Below are positions 31,450-43,768 of a stretch of 64,000 bases of DNA, in pieces. The stretch spans positions 72,472,850 to 72,536,849 of the forward strand of contig CM075724.1 of NCBI GenBank assembly GCA_037974335.1, in the 5' to 3' direction. The notes beneath the pieces were generated by a model. The model was not told the origin of the DNA. It saw only the letters and a list, made by a program, of their open reading frames with translations, and did no database searches. This DNA comes from Prionace glauca. Taxonomy: Eukaryota > Chordata > Chondrichthyes > Carcharhiniformes > Carcharhinidae. The position numbers and the translations under genes were made by a program. Each line of letters starts with the position of its first letter. Positions within the stretch are counted from its first letter, which is position 1.

Positions 31450-33243
31450 ACATTTTAAAAATTAAGACGTTAAACATAGTTTAGCATCCTTTGTTTTGTT
31501 CCAGAGTACGTGCCTTACGTTTAAAAGCACTAAAATAGCGACAGTTGATTAAAGTCTCTCTGATCTTCCAGGCAGTAATCTTCTAAAATTAAACAATATA
31601 CTGTTTTATATTTCTTTATATATTTCATTTATATCTTGTAGGTCCTGAGATCCCCCTTACATATGGATTTCTGCATCTCTGGGGGACTAGTCCCATCATG
31701 AGGGAACGAGTTTGCTTAAACAAAAATAAATGTCTGTATTTATTACCGGAACAGGAGGAAAACAAAATCAAAAAGAGAGCCAAGACTTCCAGTTACATAT
31801 TCAAAAATATAGCTGATTGTGAACGAACAGCTCAAAGTCTAGGGTCCAATACGAATTGAACAATTTACCCACGGATTTATAATGTTAAAGTCACCAAGAC
31901 CGTTTAATTTTGAAAATTATCGCAAATATTTTTTCAACTATGATTTTGGTGACTACAGCAGCAGCGGTGCATTAGGATTATTCAAGTGTTGGAAAAATGG
32001 AAAGGAATTTTCCAACGCTCCGACCCATGGGCGGATTTGGTCACTGAACAGTACCTGCCATTTTCGGTCCTATCAAGGAACTGAATCTAGAGTTATGGGA
32101 AGTGGCTCCACCATTTCCCAATAGACTCCTATTGCGTGTAATGTCCAGCAGGTAGTTGAACAGTTCGCCCTTATTGTCAAACATAGGTTGGACACAAAGC
32201 AAATCCTTAAAATAGGATATCAAGTTCATCCTCCACCTTGCACTATACCTATATCAAAGTGTTTCCCCCTCAAACAATGAACTGTTTCAAAGTTTTGATC
32301 TTCGAAACAATAAAACAGATTTATTCATCGTTGGACGTCAATATCCAATCGAATACGTTTCGAATGTATATTTATATATGTATATATTTAACATAATAAT
32401 TATCCCCATTATATTTTATTGTAATTATGCATTAACAATACAGATAGCGACATTGCACAACACGCACGTGCAAACGTGAGGGTTAGGTTTCTCAATACTC
32501 GTGTAGTAGATCAGATGTAGCCGAATTACAGGTCACCTGGGGATTGTGAAACAAAACGTTACGATTAATTAAAACGTTATATCTGAGATGTAAAATAAAG
32601 CCTGCTTTCACCTGTTCCACACAGCAGACAGTATGTTGCGACATTTTCCATCACTCTGTGCCCATAAATTAATTGTAATCAAACTAATTAGCTAATCAGT
32701 CCCGTGCAACGTGACTTCATGTCAAAAAACGACAGATGGAAAATACAATTCACTCTTTTTAATTGTAAACAGTAAACAGTAAAGGTTTCAACAAAAATCT
32801 CAATGAAACTGTGAGGTTGAATAGGATTAAAATGTTACTAATTCGCAAAATCCCTGTTGTGGAAGTGGATTTTCCGTCCTTTACACGGTTTATACCTGCT
32901 ACCAATCGACTTTTGACTAAGGTTAAACATAGGGTCAAGCATGATTTCAGGTGTAATGCGAGTGTCATAAGCTCGGATCTAGTCTGTCTGTTCGTGGGGA
33001 CCATGAATTGTACACAATCTGAATTCGTATTATTCTTCGGAGCCAGCAAGGAGCACTCTGCGCATTGGCTTAAAAATTCTGAGAAAGGAATAACATTTGA
33101 AAAAGTGGCCCCAATCTGTTGGCCACTGTCACTTATAGGAAGACTGGAAGGTTGGCAGGATGACATGGAGACCTTATATTAAACTTTTGTTTTCAGAGAA
33201 TATTGAGGACCTCAAAACGTACTGCAAAATTTGGAAAATAGTG
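31450..33243. other. Unassigned AT-rich interval
   Basis: About 1.8 kb. Open frames up to about 130 codons exist on both strands at 32759-33182 but show no domain, and their overlap on opposite strands argues for chance. TA-rich at 32360-32420. Confidence 0.45.
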
Positions 33244-33480
33244 ATTCGATTTGATTTATTATTGTCGCATGTATTCGTATACTGTGAAAAGTATTATTTC
33301 TTGCGCGCTATACAAAACATATCGTTATAGAGAAAGAAACGACGAGAAAATGCAAAATATAGTGTTACAATCAGTCTTAGGTGTAGAGTAGATCAACTTA
33401 AGGTAAGGTAGTCATAGAATCTTCAGAGCAGAAGGAGGCCATTTGGCCCATCGACCCTGCACTGACAAGAATCCCATCTA

Positions 33481-36400
33481 CATAAGAACATAAGAGCAGA
33501 AGAAATGGGAGCAGAAGTAGGCCATCTAGCCCTTCGAGCTTGCCCTGCCATTCAATAAGATCATGGCTGATCTGAAGTGGATCAGATCCACTTTCCCTCT
33601 TTCACCCCATAACTCTTAATTCCCTTGTCTATCAGAAATCTTCCTTCCAGTGACTTAAATATATTCAAGAAGGTAGCCTCCACCATTTCAATGGGCAGAG
33701 AATTTCAGAGATTCACCATGCTTTGAGTGAAGAAGTTCCTCTTCAACTCCGTTCTAAACTGCCCTCCCCCCTTATTTTGAGGTTGTGCCCTCGAGTTCTG
33801 TTTTCCTTTCTGAGCGGGAAGACTCTCTCTACCTCTACCCTATCTAGCCCCTTCATTATCTTGTAGGTCTCTATAAGATCTCTTGTAGGTCTCTAAAAGA
33901 TGCTAAACTCTAAGCCTTCTAAACTCTACATAAGAACATGAGAAATAGGAGCAGAAGTAGTCCATCTAGCCCTTCAAGCCTGCCCCACCATTCAATAAGA
34001 TCATGGCTGATCTGAAGTGGATCAGTTCCACTTTCCCGCTTTCTCCCCACAACCCTTAATTCCCCTGTCTATCAGAAACCTATCTACCCGTGACTTAAAT
34101 ATATTTAGCGAGGTAGCCTCCACCACTTCAACGGGCAGAGAATTCCAGAGATTCATCACCTTTTGAGTGAAGAAGTTCCTCCTCAAGTCTGATCTAAACT
34201 GCTCCCCCCACCCCCCTCCCCCTTAACTTGAGGCTGTGTCCTCTAGTCCTGCTATCCTTTCTAAGCGGGAAGAATCTCTCCACCTCTACCCTGTTCATCC
34301 CCTTCATTATCTTATATGTCTCTATAAGATCCCTCCTCATCCTTCTAAACTCCAACGAGTACAGACCCAGTCTATTTAGTCTCTCTTCATAGGCCAACCG
34401 CCCCCATCTCTAGTATCAGCCTAGTGAACCTCCTCTGCACTCCCTCCAAGGCTAATATATCCTTCCGCAAGTGCAGCAACCAAAACCGCACACAGTACTC
34501 CAGCTGCAGCCTCACCAGTACCCTGTACAGTTGCAGCAAGACCTCCCTGTTTTTATATTCTATCCCCCTCGCTATGAAGGCTAACATTCCATTCACCTTC
34601 TTGATCACCTGCTGCACCTGCTGACTGGGTTTTTGTGACTCATGCACAAGGACCCCCAGGTCCCTCTGCACCGTAGTTTGCTTCAGCTTTTCGCCTTTTC
34701 AATAGTAATTCCTTCTACTATTGTTTCTGCCAAAGTGGATAACCTCACACTTGCTAACATTATACTCCATCTGCCAGGTCCTCGCCCACTCGCTCAGCCT
34801 ATCCAGATCCCTCTGCAGACTTTCCACACCCTCCGCGCAATTTGCTTTTCCAATCATCTTCGTGTCATCAGCAAATTTCGTCACCCTACACTCAGCCCCC
34901 TCCTCCAGATTATCTATATAAATGGTAAATAGCTGAGGCCCCAGCACCAATCCCTGTAGCTCTGCACGAGTCACCAACTGCCAATCAGAATAGCACCCAT
35001 TGATACCAACTCTCTGCTTCCTATTAGACAACCAATCTTCTATCCACGCTAACACCTTACCCCCAATTCCATGCACCCTAACCTTCTGTGGCAACCTTTT
35101 GTGAGGCACCTTATCAAACACCTTTTGGAAATCTAAAAACACCACATCCACCGGTTCCCCTCTGTCTATTGCACTAGTCACATCCTCATAGAAATCCAAT
35201 AAATTCATCAAACATGACTTCCTGTTAACGAATCCGTGCTGTGTCTGCTCTACCAAACCATTCTTTTCTAGGTGCCTCGCTATTTCTTCTTTGATGACAG
35301 ATTCTAGCAGTTTTTCAACTACAGACGTTAAACTAACCGGCCTATAATTCCCTGCCTTTTGTCTGCTACCTTTTTAAACAACAGCGTAACATTAGCCGTT
35401 TTCCAATCTTCCGGCACTTCCCCAGAGTCCAGCGAGTTTTGATAAATAATCACAAATGCATCCACTATCACCTCTGCCATTTCTTTCAGAACCCTGGGAT
35501 GCATACCATCCGGTCCTGGGGACCTGTCCACCTTCAGTCCCATTAGTCTATCAAGCACTACCTCTCTAGTGATAGTAATCACATTCAAGCCCTCAACTCC
35601 TACCATCCTTCTATCTTTAATATCCGGCAAACTATTTGTGTCCTTCTCCATGAAGAACGAGGCAAAAAACCTATTTAAAGCCTCAGCCATTTCCTCATCT
35701 CCCACCGCTAAAACCCTCGTCTCAACTTCCAAGGGTCCAATATTCACTCTAGCCAGCCGCCTCTTCTTTATATATTTGTAAAAACTTTTACTGCCATTTT
35801 TCATGTTTAGTACTAGTTTAGCTTCATATTCTATCTTTCCTTTATCACCTTCTTAGTCATTCTTTGTTGATTTTTAAATCTTTCCCAATCTTCTAATCAC
35901 CCACTATTTTTCGCCACTCTGAACGCACCAGCTTTTAATTTAATACTCTCCTTTATTTCCTTCGATAACCACGGCTGGTTATCCCTTCTCCTACAGTCCT
36001 TCTTTACCATTGGAATATATTTCTGCTGAGCACTGAAAAAGATCTCCTTAAAAATCCTCCACTGTTCCTCAGCCATCCTACCAACCAATCTGCGCCCCCA
36101 ATCTACATTTGCCAATTCTGCTTTCATCCTATCATAATCCCCTCTGTTCAAACAGAGGACACAGGTTCGGGACTCTATTTTCTCATCCTCCACCTGCATC
36201 AGAAATTCAACCATACTATGATCACTCGTCCCAAGAGGATCCCTCACAAGAAGATTCCTAATTCTACCTGCCTCATTACACAACACCAGATCTAAGATAG
36301 CTCGCTCCCTTGTAGGTTCTGTCACATACTGTTCAAGGAAACTATCCCGTATCCAATGAGTACAGGCCCAGTCTATTTAATCTCTCCTCATAATCTAACC

Positions 36401-36741
36401 CCCTCATCTCCGGTATCAGTCTGGTGAACCTTCTTTGTACTGCCTCCAAGGCCAATATACCCATTCGCAAATAAGGAGACCAGAACTGCATACAGTACTC
36501 CAGTTGCAGCCTCACCAGTGCCCTGTATGGTTGCAGCAATACCTCACTGCTTTTATATTCTATCCCCCTCGCTATAAAGGCCAACATTCCATTCGCCTTC
36601 TTGATCACCTGCTGCACCTGCAGACTGAGTTTTTGCGATTCATGCACAAGGACCCCCAGGTCCCTCCGCACTGTAGCATGCTGCAGTTTTTTACCCTTCA
36701 AATAATAATCCCTCTTACTTTTATTTCTACCAAAGTGGATA
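33481..36741 (-). mobile_element. CR1-a LINE (outer), split by a second CR1-a
   Basis: 33481-33928 carries the tail and 3' coding end. 36351-36741 carries the adjoining upstream coding part (LEYCMQFWSPYLRMGILALE, LQVQQVIKKANGMLAFIARG). The sequence on either side of 33929-36350 is contiguous in other CR1-a copies. A short internal duplication of TCTTGTAGGTCTCTA lies near 33880. Confidence 0.8.
33929..36350 (-). mobile_element. CR1-a LINE (inner), endonuclease C-terminus to 3' end
   Basis: The tail ACATAAGAACATGAGAAATA starts at 33929. The minus strand encodes, from 5' to 3', TEPTRERAILDLVLCNEAGR, TSDHSMVEFL, KSPG-type linker (DRSPGPDGMHPRVLKEMAEV), SGEVPEDWKTANVTLLFKK, VFLDFQKVFDKVPHKRL, LGPQLFTIYIDNLEEGAECR, TKFADDTKM and the C-terminal region. 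Several frameshifts break it. The 5' truncation lies within the endonuclease. Confidence 0.85.
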
Positions 36742-37618
36742 ATCTAGGTCTTGTCCCCGTAACCCCACATATTTACCATCCCCCTCCCCCCCATCCCCCT
36801 GACATTCAGGGCAATTTATCGTGGCCAATCAACCTACATCTTTGGTGTGTGGGAGGAAACCTGAGCACCCAGAGGAAACCCATGCAGACACAAAGAGAAT
36901 GTGTAAGCTCTGCACAGACAGACACCCGAGGCCGGAATTGAACTCAAGTTCCTGACACTGTGAGGCAGCAGTGCTAACCACTTTGCCACTATACACACAT
37001 ACATCCAGCCAAAAATCTGATGGCAGCAGGGAAGAAGCTGTTCTTGAGTCAGTTGGTACGTGACTTCAGACTTTTGTATCTTTTCCCGAATGGAAGAAGG
37101 TGGAAGAGAGAAGTTCTGGGATGCATGGGATCCTTAATTATGCTGGCTGCTTTGCCCATGCAGCGGAAAGTTTAGACAGAGTTAATGGATGGGAGGCTGG
37201 TCTGCATGATGGATTCGGCTACATTCACAACCTTTTGTGGTTTCTTACAGTCTTGGGCAAAGATGGAGCCATACCAAGCTGTAGTATAGCCAGAAAGAAA
37301 GCTTTCTATGGTGCAACTATAAAAGTTGGTGAGAGCTGTAGCTGACGTGCTAAATTTCCTTAGTCTTCTGAGAATTAGATGTGTTGGTGGGGTTTTCTTA
37401 ACTCTAGTGCTGACATGGGGGAGTGGGGTGGGGGGGTGGTGGTGCTGGAGGGGGGGGCATAACAGATTGCTGGGTGATCTGGAGCAGTAAAAACTTGAAA
37501 CTGTCGACCATTTCTACTTCATCCCCGTTGATGTGGACGGGGGCATGTTCTACACTATGCTTCCTGACAATCTCTTTTATTTTGTTAACATTGAGGGAGA
37601 GATTATTACCAGTTATTT

Positions 37619-38230
37619 CACGAGATTATTATTAGCAGCAAACAATAGAACATGGATAATGTTCCCTCATTTCAAGTTAACTGTACACTGAATGTGATGG
37701 CGCGACATTGCGATCGGGAGCCTATGGGCCCAAAGCTAACGTTCATCGATTCCGACACAATTTTCCGGGTTTGCTCGCATTGCTGTGCGCAGAAAATGAG
37801 AACAGTAACTGCTCTGGTATCGAGTTAGAGAAAATTGCAACATAGAAGGAAATGTATTCACCCCAAAATCTCAGTTGCCCATACTTCGGAAAGGATATCC
37901 AATTGCTTCCACCGATTGTTTAAATTCCCCATTTTCTTGAAAATATTTCCTTTTCGAAAATATGAAAAACATAATTTAACCGGCACAATTGGTATCGTTA
38001 TATCTGTTGGGGAAGAATCATTTTCGTGCCATTCATATACAATGCACTTGCAAATATTTCCAATTATCCTGTGTAATGACAGTGGTGCCACACAATAACA
38101 CCAATATAACAATGATGATAATTAACTGATTGGATACACAAAGTAATTTGAAATGTAGATACACGTTGAAGTGCTATCAGGAAGTGTTTTACTCAGCAGC
38201 TGGAATTTCTCTTCAAGATTGCAACAATGA
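37619..38230. other. Unassigned interval
   Basis: No recognised feature in about 600 bp. Confidence 0.4.
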
Positions 38231-38772
38231 ACATAAGAACATAAGAAATAGGAGCAGGAGTAGGCCATCTAGCCCTCTGAGCCTGCCCTCCATTCAAAAA
38301 GATCATGGCTGATCTGAAGTGGATCAGTTCCACTTTCCCCCTTTCTCCCCATAACCCTTAATTCCCTTGTCTATCAGAAACCTATCTACCCGTGACTTAA
38401 ATAAATTCAGTGAGGTAGCTCCACCACTTCAATGGGCAGAGAATTCCAGAGATTCACCACCCTTAGAGTGAAGAAGTTCCTCCTCAACTCTGATCTAAAC
38501 TCTGCCCCCCCCCCTTATGTTGAGGTTGTGCCCTCTAGTCCTGCTATCCCTTCTAATGGGAAGAATCTCTCTACCTCTACTCTATCTATCCCCTTCATTC
38601 TCTTATACATCTCTATAAGATCCCCCCTCAGCCTTCTAAACTCCAACGAGTACAGACACAGTCCATTCATTTTCTCTTCATAGGCTAACCCCCTCATCTC
38701 CGGTATCAGCCTAGTGAACCTTCTCTGCATTCCCTCCAAGGCCAATATATCCTTCCACAAGTGCGGCGGATG
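38231..38772 (-). mobile_element. CR1-a LINE, short 3' copy
   Basis: Tail ACATAAGAACATAAGAAATA at 38231. The minus strand encodes LEGMQRRFTRLIPEMRGLAY and [18 protein letters not shown]. It is truncated at about 38772. Confidence 0.85.
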
Positions 38773-39420
38773 AGTAAAAGGAACACGCTTCTTTAAGATA
38801 TCGTGACGAGATTGGGGACTAGGTTGCTAGTAGTGCTTTCGGATTCATCTGACTTTCGTTACTTCTCCACATAAATGATTTCCTAAGTTCTTTCACTAAA
38901 TAATTTCAAACAACATAATCTAATATGCGACTGTTTGTACTGAACAATATTGATCTCAATGTATCCCTGTGGATCAAAGTTCATAACTCAAAATTTCGTT
39001 GGTGAAGTTCCCAAGTTCCTTGCGTCCCATTTGTGAAATGTGTACAGCTTTTCATTGAATCTCAACTGTGTATGCGTTTCATGAACTTACAGTTCGGCAA
39101 TAAATTGTAATGCATGGAAAGGAAAAATTCAATGACTTGATGGATCTTACAAACCTTGAGGATAATTGAAGCTCGAGATGGTGCAAGTGGAAATGCCTGT
39201 TTAAAATGTACTAATTATAGACTCAAAGAAGCAGAAATATTTTTGATCGCTGTTGGATAACGATTAACAAGCACTTGCTTCGCTGCTCATTTGCATTGTT
39301 GAATGCAAACTAATCGGACCTTTCACACTAAAAACTGTTCAGTGGTTTGTGATGCTGTAAAAATTGTTGGCCTAAATTTGGCGATGTTGAAACAAGATCA
39401 ACAGCTGAGTTGTTCTAACT
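38773..39420. other. Unassigned AT-rich interval
   Basis: No recognised feature. Confidence 0.4.
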
Positions 39421-39992
39421 AAATCCAAACTGAGTGTCAATGAGCGGGTTATTGTGAAGCAAGTACCACTTGATAACACTGTTGATGGCCCCTTCCATCA
39501 CCTTATTGATGATCAAGAACAGACTAATGGGCTGGTAATTGGCTGGGTTAGATTTGTCCTTTTTTCTGTATAGCATATATATCTGGGTAATTTTCCATAC
39601 TATCGGGTAAATGTCAGCCCTGTGGCTTTACAGGAACAGCTTGGCTCAGGGCACAGCAAGCTCTGGAGAACAAGTCCTCGGTACTATTGACTGAATATTG
39701 TCAGGGTCCAAAGCTTTTGCAATATCCAGTGTCTCCAGTCGTTTCTTGATATCAGAATAATTGGATACAAACAGAATCTTCTAACTGAAGATTGGTGCAA
39801 CTACTCAGACTTAGCACAGCGCTGCTGTGCTGAGCTCCTCCATTATTAAGAATAGTGAAATTTGTGGAGCCTCCATCTCCAGTGAGTTGTTTAATTGGCC
39901 ACCAACTTTCACAGCTGGATGTCGCAGGACTGCAGAGTTTAGATCGAACCAGTGTGTTGTGGAATTGCTCAGCTCTATTATTGCTTACATTG
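39421..39992 (-). mobile_element. Non-CR1 LINE, RT fragment
   Basis: The minus strand encodes RSKLCSPATSSCESWWPIKQ, LTGDGGSTNFTILNNGGAQH and, after an internal deletion, segments of the type NPANYQPISL and LIDTQFGF. This matches the region between linker and RT of a LINE lineage that is separate from CR1 and common in sharks and sea urchins; I do not name the clade. Multiple stops. Confidence 0.65.
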
Positions 39993-40099
39993 TTTGTCAC
40001 GCAGCTCGACTTGGGTTGTAGTTTCACCAAGTTGGAACCTCACTGCGGAGCTGCCTGTTTTTTTTGTGTGGCAGAGGGACCTTCAAGAGCCCAGAGCCC

Positions 40100-40620
40100 A
40101 CTTGGAGTACTGTGCACAGTTCTGGTCGCCTCACTACAGGAAGGATGTGGAATCAATTGAGAGGGTGCAGAGGAGATTTACAAGGATGTTGCCTGGATTG
40201 GGAGGCATGCCTTATGAAGATAAGTTGAGGGAGCTAGGTCTCTTCTCCCTGGAGAGACAAAGGTTGAAAGGTGACCTGATAGAGGTTCATAAAATGTTGA
40301 GAGGAATAGATAGGGTGGATTCTCGGAGGCTATTTCCCAGGGCTGAAATGGTTGCTACGAGAGGACACATGTTTAAGGTGCTGGGAAGCAAGTACAGAGG
40401 AGATGTTAGAGGTAAATTTTTCACTCAGAGGGTGATGAGTGAGTGGAATCGGCTGCCATCGGTGGTGGTAGAGGTGAACTCGCTGGGGTCTTTTAAGAGA
40501 CTTCTGGATAAGTATATGTGATCTAATGGCATTGGGAGTTACAGATAGTTCTATGGCTTGGGAGGTATAGATGTGATCAGCGCAACTTGTGGGCCAAAGG
40601 GCCTGTTTGTGCTGTAGGGG
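40100..40620 (+). mobile_element. CR1-b LINE, C-terminus and 3' UTR
   Basis: The plus strand encodes [60 protein letters not shown] and SLGSFKRLLDKYM. It ends in a 3' UTR with TGGGCCAAAGGGCCTGTTTG. The coding part is still open from its start at 40100. Confidence 0.85.
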
Positions 40621-40639
40621 AAGTAAAATTGGGGAAACC

Positions 40640-40805
40640 ATTGGGAGTCCAGCACACATGCACCAATCTCCTCACTGGGAGATTGGTGTATGCACAATGG
40701 TCTGCTCAGAGCGCTAATGCTGGCCTCTCGGATGGGATTAGGCCCTGTCCCCCCCCCCCTAGCTCCGACCCCAGAATCTCCCAGCAGACTTTGTAATGCA
40801 GAGTG
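40640..40805 (+). repeat. Unidentified dispersed repeat X, copy 2
   Basis: Contains GATTGGTGTATGCACAATGG, CTGCTCAGAGCGCTAATGCT and GGATGGGATTAGGCCCTGTC, which align with 3255-3420 and 42530-42690. Begins just after a CR1-b 3' end. Confidence 0.5.
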
Positions 40806-41455
40806 CCAGAAATTCAACTAACCAAGTTTGCCCAAAAAACAGGTGGAGAATCTCTTTAGTTTTCTTTTGTGAAAATCATCCCCATACTTAACAATTAGTT
40901 TATGTTCAGTTACGTGTAGTGGTTAAGCATTCAAAGGACATTAATCAAATAACTTTTTTTCTGTTCAACTATAATCAATGCAGGAAATTAATACTGTATG
41001 GCTCTTTGTGGTTGCATTGTCACTTAACAGATGAGGTACACCACATGGCTCTAGGCCTGCGCACACTTTCACTTCTATGATATAGTTGCAAAACAAGTGC
41101 TGTGAAGCCCATAGATAATTCACCAGGCATTGACTATTTTCAGTTATTTGATCACAAGGCCCTATTGTACTACCAAACCTTAAGCCTTACATCTTAAAAT
41201 TAATTAAGTTTCTTAGCTTGTAGTGTCTGTTAAGAGGAGTCACTTTGTTTCGGAGAATGTAACATTTCAATGTATTACTTTGACTCTGTTAAGTTCTGTG
41301 ATTTTTTTTGTAGCTATGTAATTCTTCTGACTCTACTTATAAACGTGTATCAACTGAATGCTTCATGCTGTATTTTACATTTCTGCCATGCTACTTCAGC
41401 TTTAACACACTAATTACTTTTAACATCCATACATAAATTCACCCATATAAAAATG
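40806..41455. other. Unassigned AT-rich interval
   Basis: No recognised feature. Confidence 0.4.
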
Positions 41456-41905
41456 TATAAGTTCATAAGATACAGCAGCAGAATTAGGCCATTCAGCCCA
41501 TTGTGTCTGCTTCACTTTTCAATCATTGTTGACATGCTCCTCATCCCCATTTTCCTGCCTCACCCCGCACCCCATAACTTTTCAACCCATTACCAATTAA
41601 AAAGCTGTCTAATTCCTCCTTAAATTTACTCACTGTACCAGCATCCATCGCACTTTGGGGTTGCAAATTCCACAGATTCACAACCCTTTGGGAAAAATAG
41701 TTTCTCCTCAACTCTGTTTCAAATTTGCTACCCCTTATTACATTCTAGAATGCCCCACCAGTGAAAGCATCTGCTCTACGTCTACCTTATCCATACCATT
41801 TATCATCTGGAACATCTCAATCTGATGTCCCCTCACTCTTCTAAATTCCAGAGAGTATAAGCCTAAACTGTTCAATCTCTCTTCATACAAAAAACCCATC
41901 ATCTA
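41456..41905 (-). mobile_element. Old CR1 LINE, 3' end
   Basis: ATAAGATACAGCAGCAGAAT, AGGCCATTCAGCCCATTGTG and GAGAGTATAAGCCTAAACTG keep the CR1 order of tail, 3' UTR and C-terminal coding on the minus strand. No open frame remains. Confidence 0.75.
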
Positions 41906-42529
41906 ACTTTTTTAATTTATGTAATTAGATTAAGGTGGTATGCTACTTTGTACCAATGAACTTTGTTCCAAGAATTAGCAGCTACATACAATTAGGCATT
42001 TGAGGCGATGACCAGAATTTTACCACACTACCCACCACAGGAATCAGAGCAGGCCAGGGGCAGACCATAAAAGGTTGACCTCAGGCAGGACGAATGAGTC
42101 ATAAAATCCCTCCATCGAGCCAAAATGACATCATAGCTGGGATTCTCCCAGCCTGCTATGTTGCTCGAGCAATGGAGTGGGCCGGGACACAAGCATCGTG
42201 AGTTTTGTGACCTGATTCTCCCAGGTGTTTTTTTTTTAGCATAATCTGCTCCGCTGGTACCAGCCAAGGGGCAAACTGACACTGCCCAATGGGCTTATTG
42301 GTGCAGGGGCAATTGGTGGGGGAGTGGTGGTGCCACTTTGCATTTGGAGCATTGGGAGAATGAGGCAGGAGATCATTGGGGTTGGTCATCGGGTCAGGGG
42401 ACGTCGGGGCTGCTCTGGGGAGGTTGGTAGGTCAGCAATCAGGGGTGGTGTGGAGAAGAGAGTCTGGAAGGCCAGCAATCAGGTGAGTTGCAGGTCAGGC
42501 CAACGATCGGAGGCTGGCAATCGGGAGGC
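41906..42529. other. Unassigned, partly repetitive interval
   Basis: 42011-42235 (AATTTTACCACACTACCCAC, GGGATTCTCCCAGCCTGCTA, CCTGATTCTCCCAGGTG) looks like a dispersed shark repeat I cannot name. 42430-42545 is a degenerate tandem array of units like GGCCAGCAATCAGG. Confidence 0.45.
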
Positions 42530-42690
42530 CGGCAATGAGGGGCCACTATGTGTGTGTTGATTTCCGCTCCAACAGATTGACGCATGTGCAGTGGCCTGCT
42601 CAGCAATGTGCTCCCAACTTCTTGAGTGGGATGAGGCCCCAACCCCTGCTTTCCAGAGTGAATCACGTTGTGGCACTCTACAATGCTCAC
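42530..42690 (+). repeat. Unidentified dispersed repeat X, copy 3
   Basis: GACGCATGTGCAGTGGCCTG, CTCAGCAATGTGCTCCC and GTGGGATGAGGCCCCAACCC align with copies 1 and 2. Confidence 0.5.
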
Positions 42691-42986
42691 CCAAAAACAC
42701 TCCTGTTTTCCTGCACATTGGGCACTTAGATTTATTTTTGGAAATATCCCAGAGCATCTATTCTTTTATCTCAGATACAGGGAAAACAAAATCTATAATC
42801 TCTTTAGAAAGCCATAAACTTTTAATAAATAGTAGAAAAAGCTATAATGAAAAGGATGTCCCCATAAATAAGTGATGCATCGGGGGTGGGGGCAGTCAGG
42901 AAATAACCGGAAGTGACAACAGTAGATGGCCATCATCCTTAAGAAGCCAATCAGAAATCGATCATGCACCACCTAAATCAATCAGG
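42691..42986. other. Unassigned interval
   Basis: No recognised feature; contains the left copy of the CR1-b target duplication at its end. Confidence 0.4.
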
Positions 42987-43156
42987 TGGTGGAGGCGAAC
43001 TCGCTGGGGTCTTTTAAAAGACTTCTGGATGAGTATATGGGGTTTAATGGGATTGGGGGTTATAGATAGGTCTATAGATTGGTGGGGTTGATGTGATCGG
43101 CGCAACTCGAGGGCCGAAGGGCCTGTTTGTGCTGTAATGTTCTATGTTTCGATGTT
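42987..43156 (+). mobile_element. CR1-b LINE, last 170 bp, with target duplication
   Basis: The sequence TGGTGGAGGCGAACTCGCTG to the end TTCTATGTTTCGATGTT equals the last part of the CR1-b at 58579-61506. AATCAGG at 42980-42986 and 43157-43163 flanks it, so this is an independent, extremely 5'-truncated insertion rather than a deletion remnant. High similarity to the longer copies suggests it is young. Confidence 0.88.
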
Positions 43157-43163
43157 AATCAGG

Positions 43164-43559
43164 GACTGAGTATGTATTGTCTCAATCAGAGTTCAGGAAT
43201 ACTACTGATCATGCATATGGGCTGTGTTCTACCTGACAAAGGTTAATAAGCATTGACTTTCAGCTACCAATCATGTTGAATTTGAAACTCAAAGGAAAAA
43301 ATTGTTTTCCAGATTGGAGCAGAAGGCTTTAGAAATCAGAGAGAGGGAGAGAAAGAAAGAAAGAGAGAAGACCATGTGTCACTTTGTAATATGGCCTGAA
43401 TTGAGAAATAGGAACTATGTCCTGGTTGAGACTGGAAGGAAAATATGAATATATATCTATGTCCTCTTGGTTACACTGTAAAATTATCATTTTATTTTTA
43501 ACAATGCACAAGACTACCATGACTAGCCATTTAACATACCAGAGGAATCTCTAAACTTC
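43164..43559. other. Unassigned interval
   Basis: A GA-rich stretch lies at 43338-43369. Otherwise nothing is recognised. Confidence 0.4.
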
Positions 43560-43768
43560 AGACAAACCTGAGGTATTGGTACAGTGGTATTGGCATTAGA
43601 GTCATAATCCAGTGACCAGGAGTAATGATCCAAGGGACGGTTTCCACTCCCACCACAGTAGATGGTGAAACTTGAATCGAGTAACATCTAGAAATAAAAA
43701 CTTAAGAACTGCAAAACCATTGTGGATTGTTCTAAAAGCATATGTGATTCATTTACGTCCTTCAGGGA
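43560..43768 (+). mobile_element. tRNA-derived SINE of the second family, fragment
   Basis: GTGGTATTGGCATTAGAGTC, TAATCCAGTGACCAGGAGTA and CCACCACAGTAGATGGTGAA follow the head and body order of the SINE at 31140. It runs through CAAAACCATTGTGGATTGTT to a break where an old LINE begins. Confidence 0.65.

Larger units (their letters stand above)
33412..36996 (-). mobile_element. tRNA-derived SINE split by a CR1-a
   Basis: The 3' part (33413-33480, CATAGAATCTTCAGAGCAGA ... ATCCCATCTA) and the 5' part (36747-36993, GTCTTGTCCCCGTAACCCCA ... GTGCTAACCACTTTGCCACT) join into a continuous SINE. ATCTA at 33476-33480 and 36742-36746 is the target duplication of the insertion. The SINE itself lies in the L2-like 3' UTR. 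Confidence 0.82.
33244..37618 (-). mobile_element. L2-like LINE, RT C-terminus and 3' UTR, split by nested insertions
   Basis: 33244-33411 is the 3' UTR (TTCGATTTGATTTATTATTG, then ACTGTGAAAAGTATTATTTC). 36997-37618 encodes, on the minus strand, VHINGDEVEMVDSFKFL, ALTNFYSCTIESFLSG, TAWYGS, ESIMQTSLPSI, KAASIIKDPMHP, LFHLLPFGKRYKSLKSRTN and NSFFPAAIRFL. That is the characteristic end of an L2-clade polymerase as found in many fish. Stops and small deletions make it inactive. 33412-36996 is later inserted sequence. Confidence 0.75.

Noticed and set aside
32759-33182. Two overlapping open frames on opposite strands of 123 and 135 codons
   Set aside because: Opposite-strand overlap, no motif and no flanking exon signals.
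18362-39297. ATGCAAAT/ATTTGCAT octamers at 18362, 22818, 27845 and about 39290 as possible Ig promoters
   Set aside because: About two are expected by chance in 64 kb and more in AT-rich DNA; none precedes a V segment.
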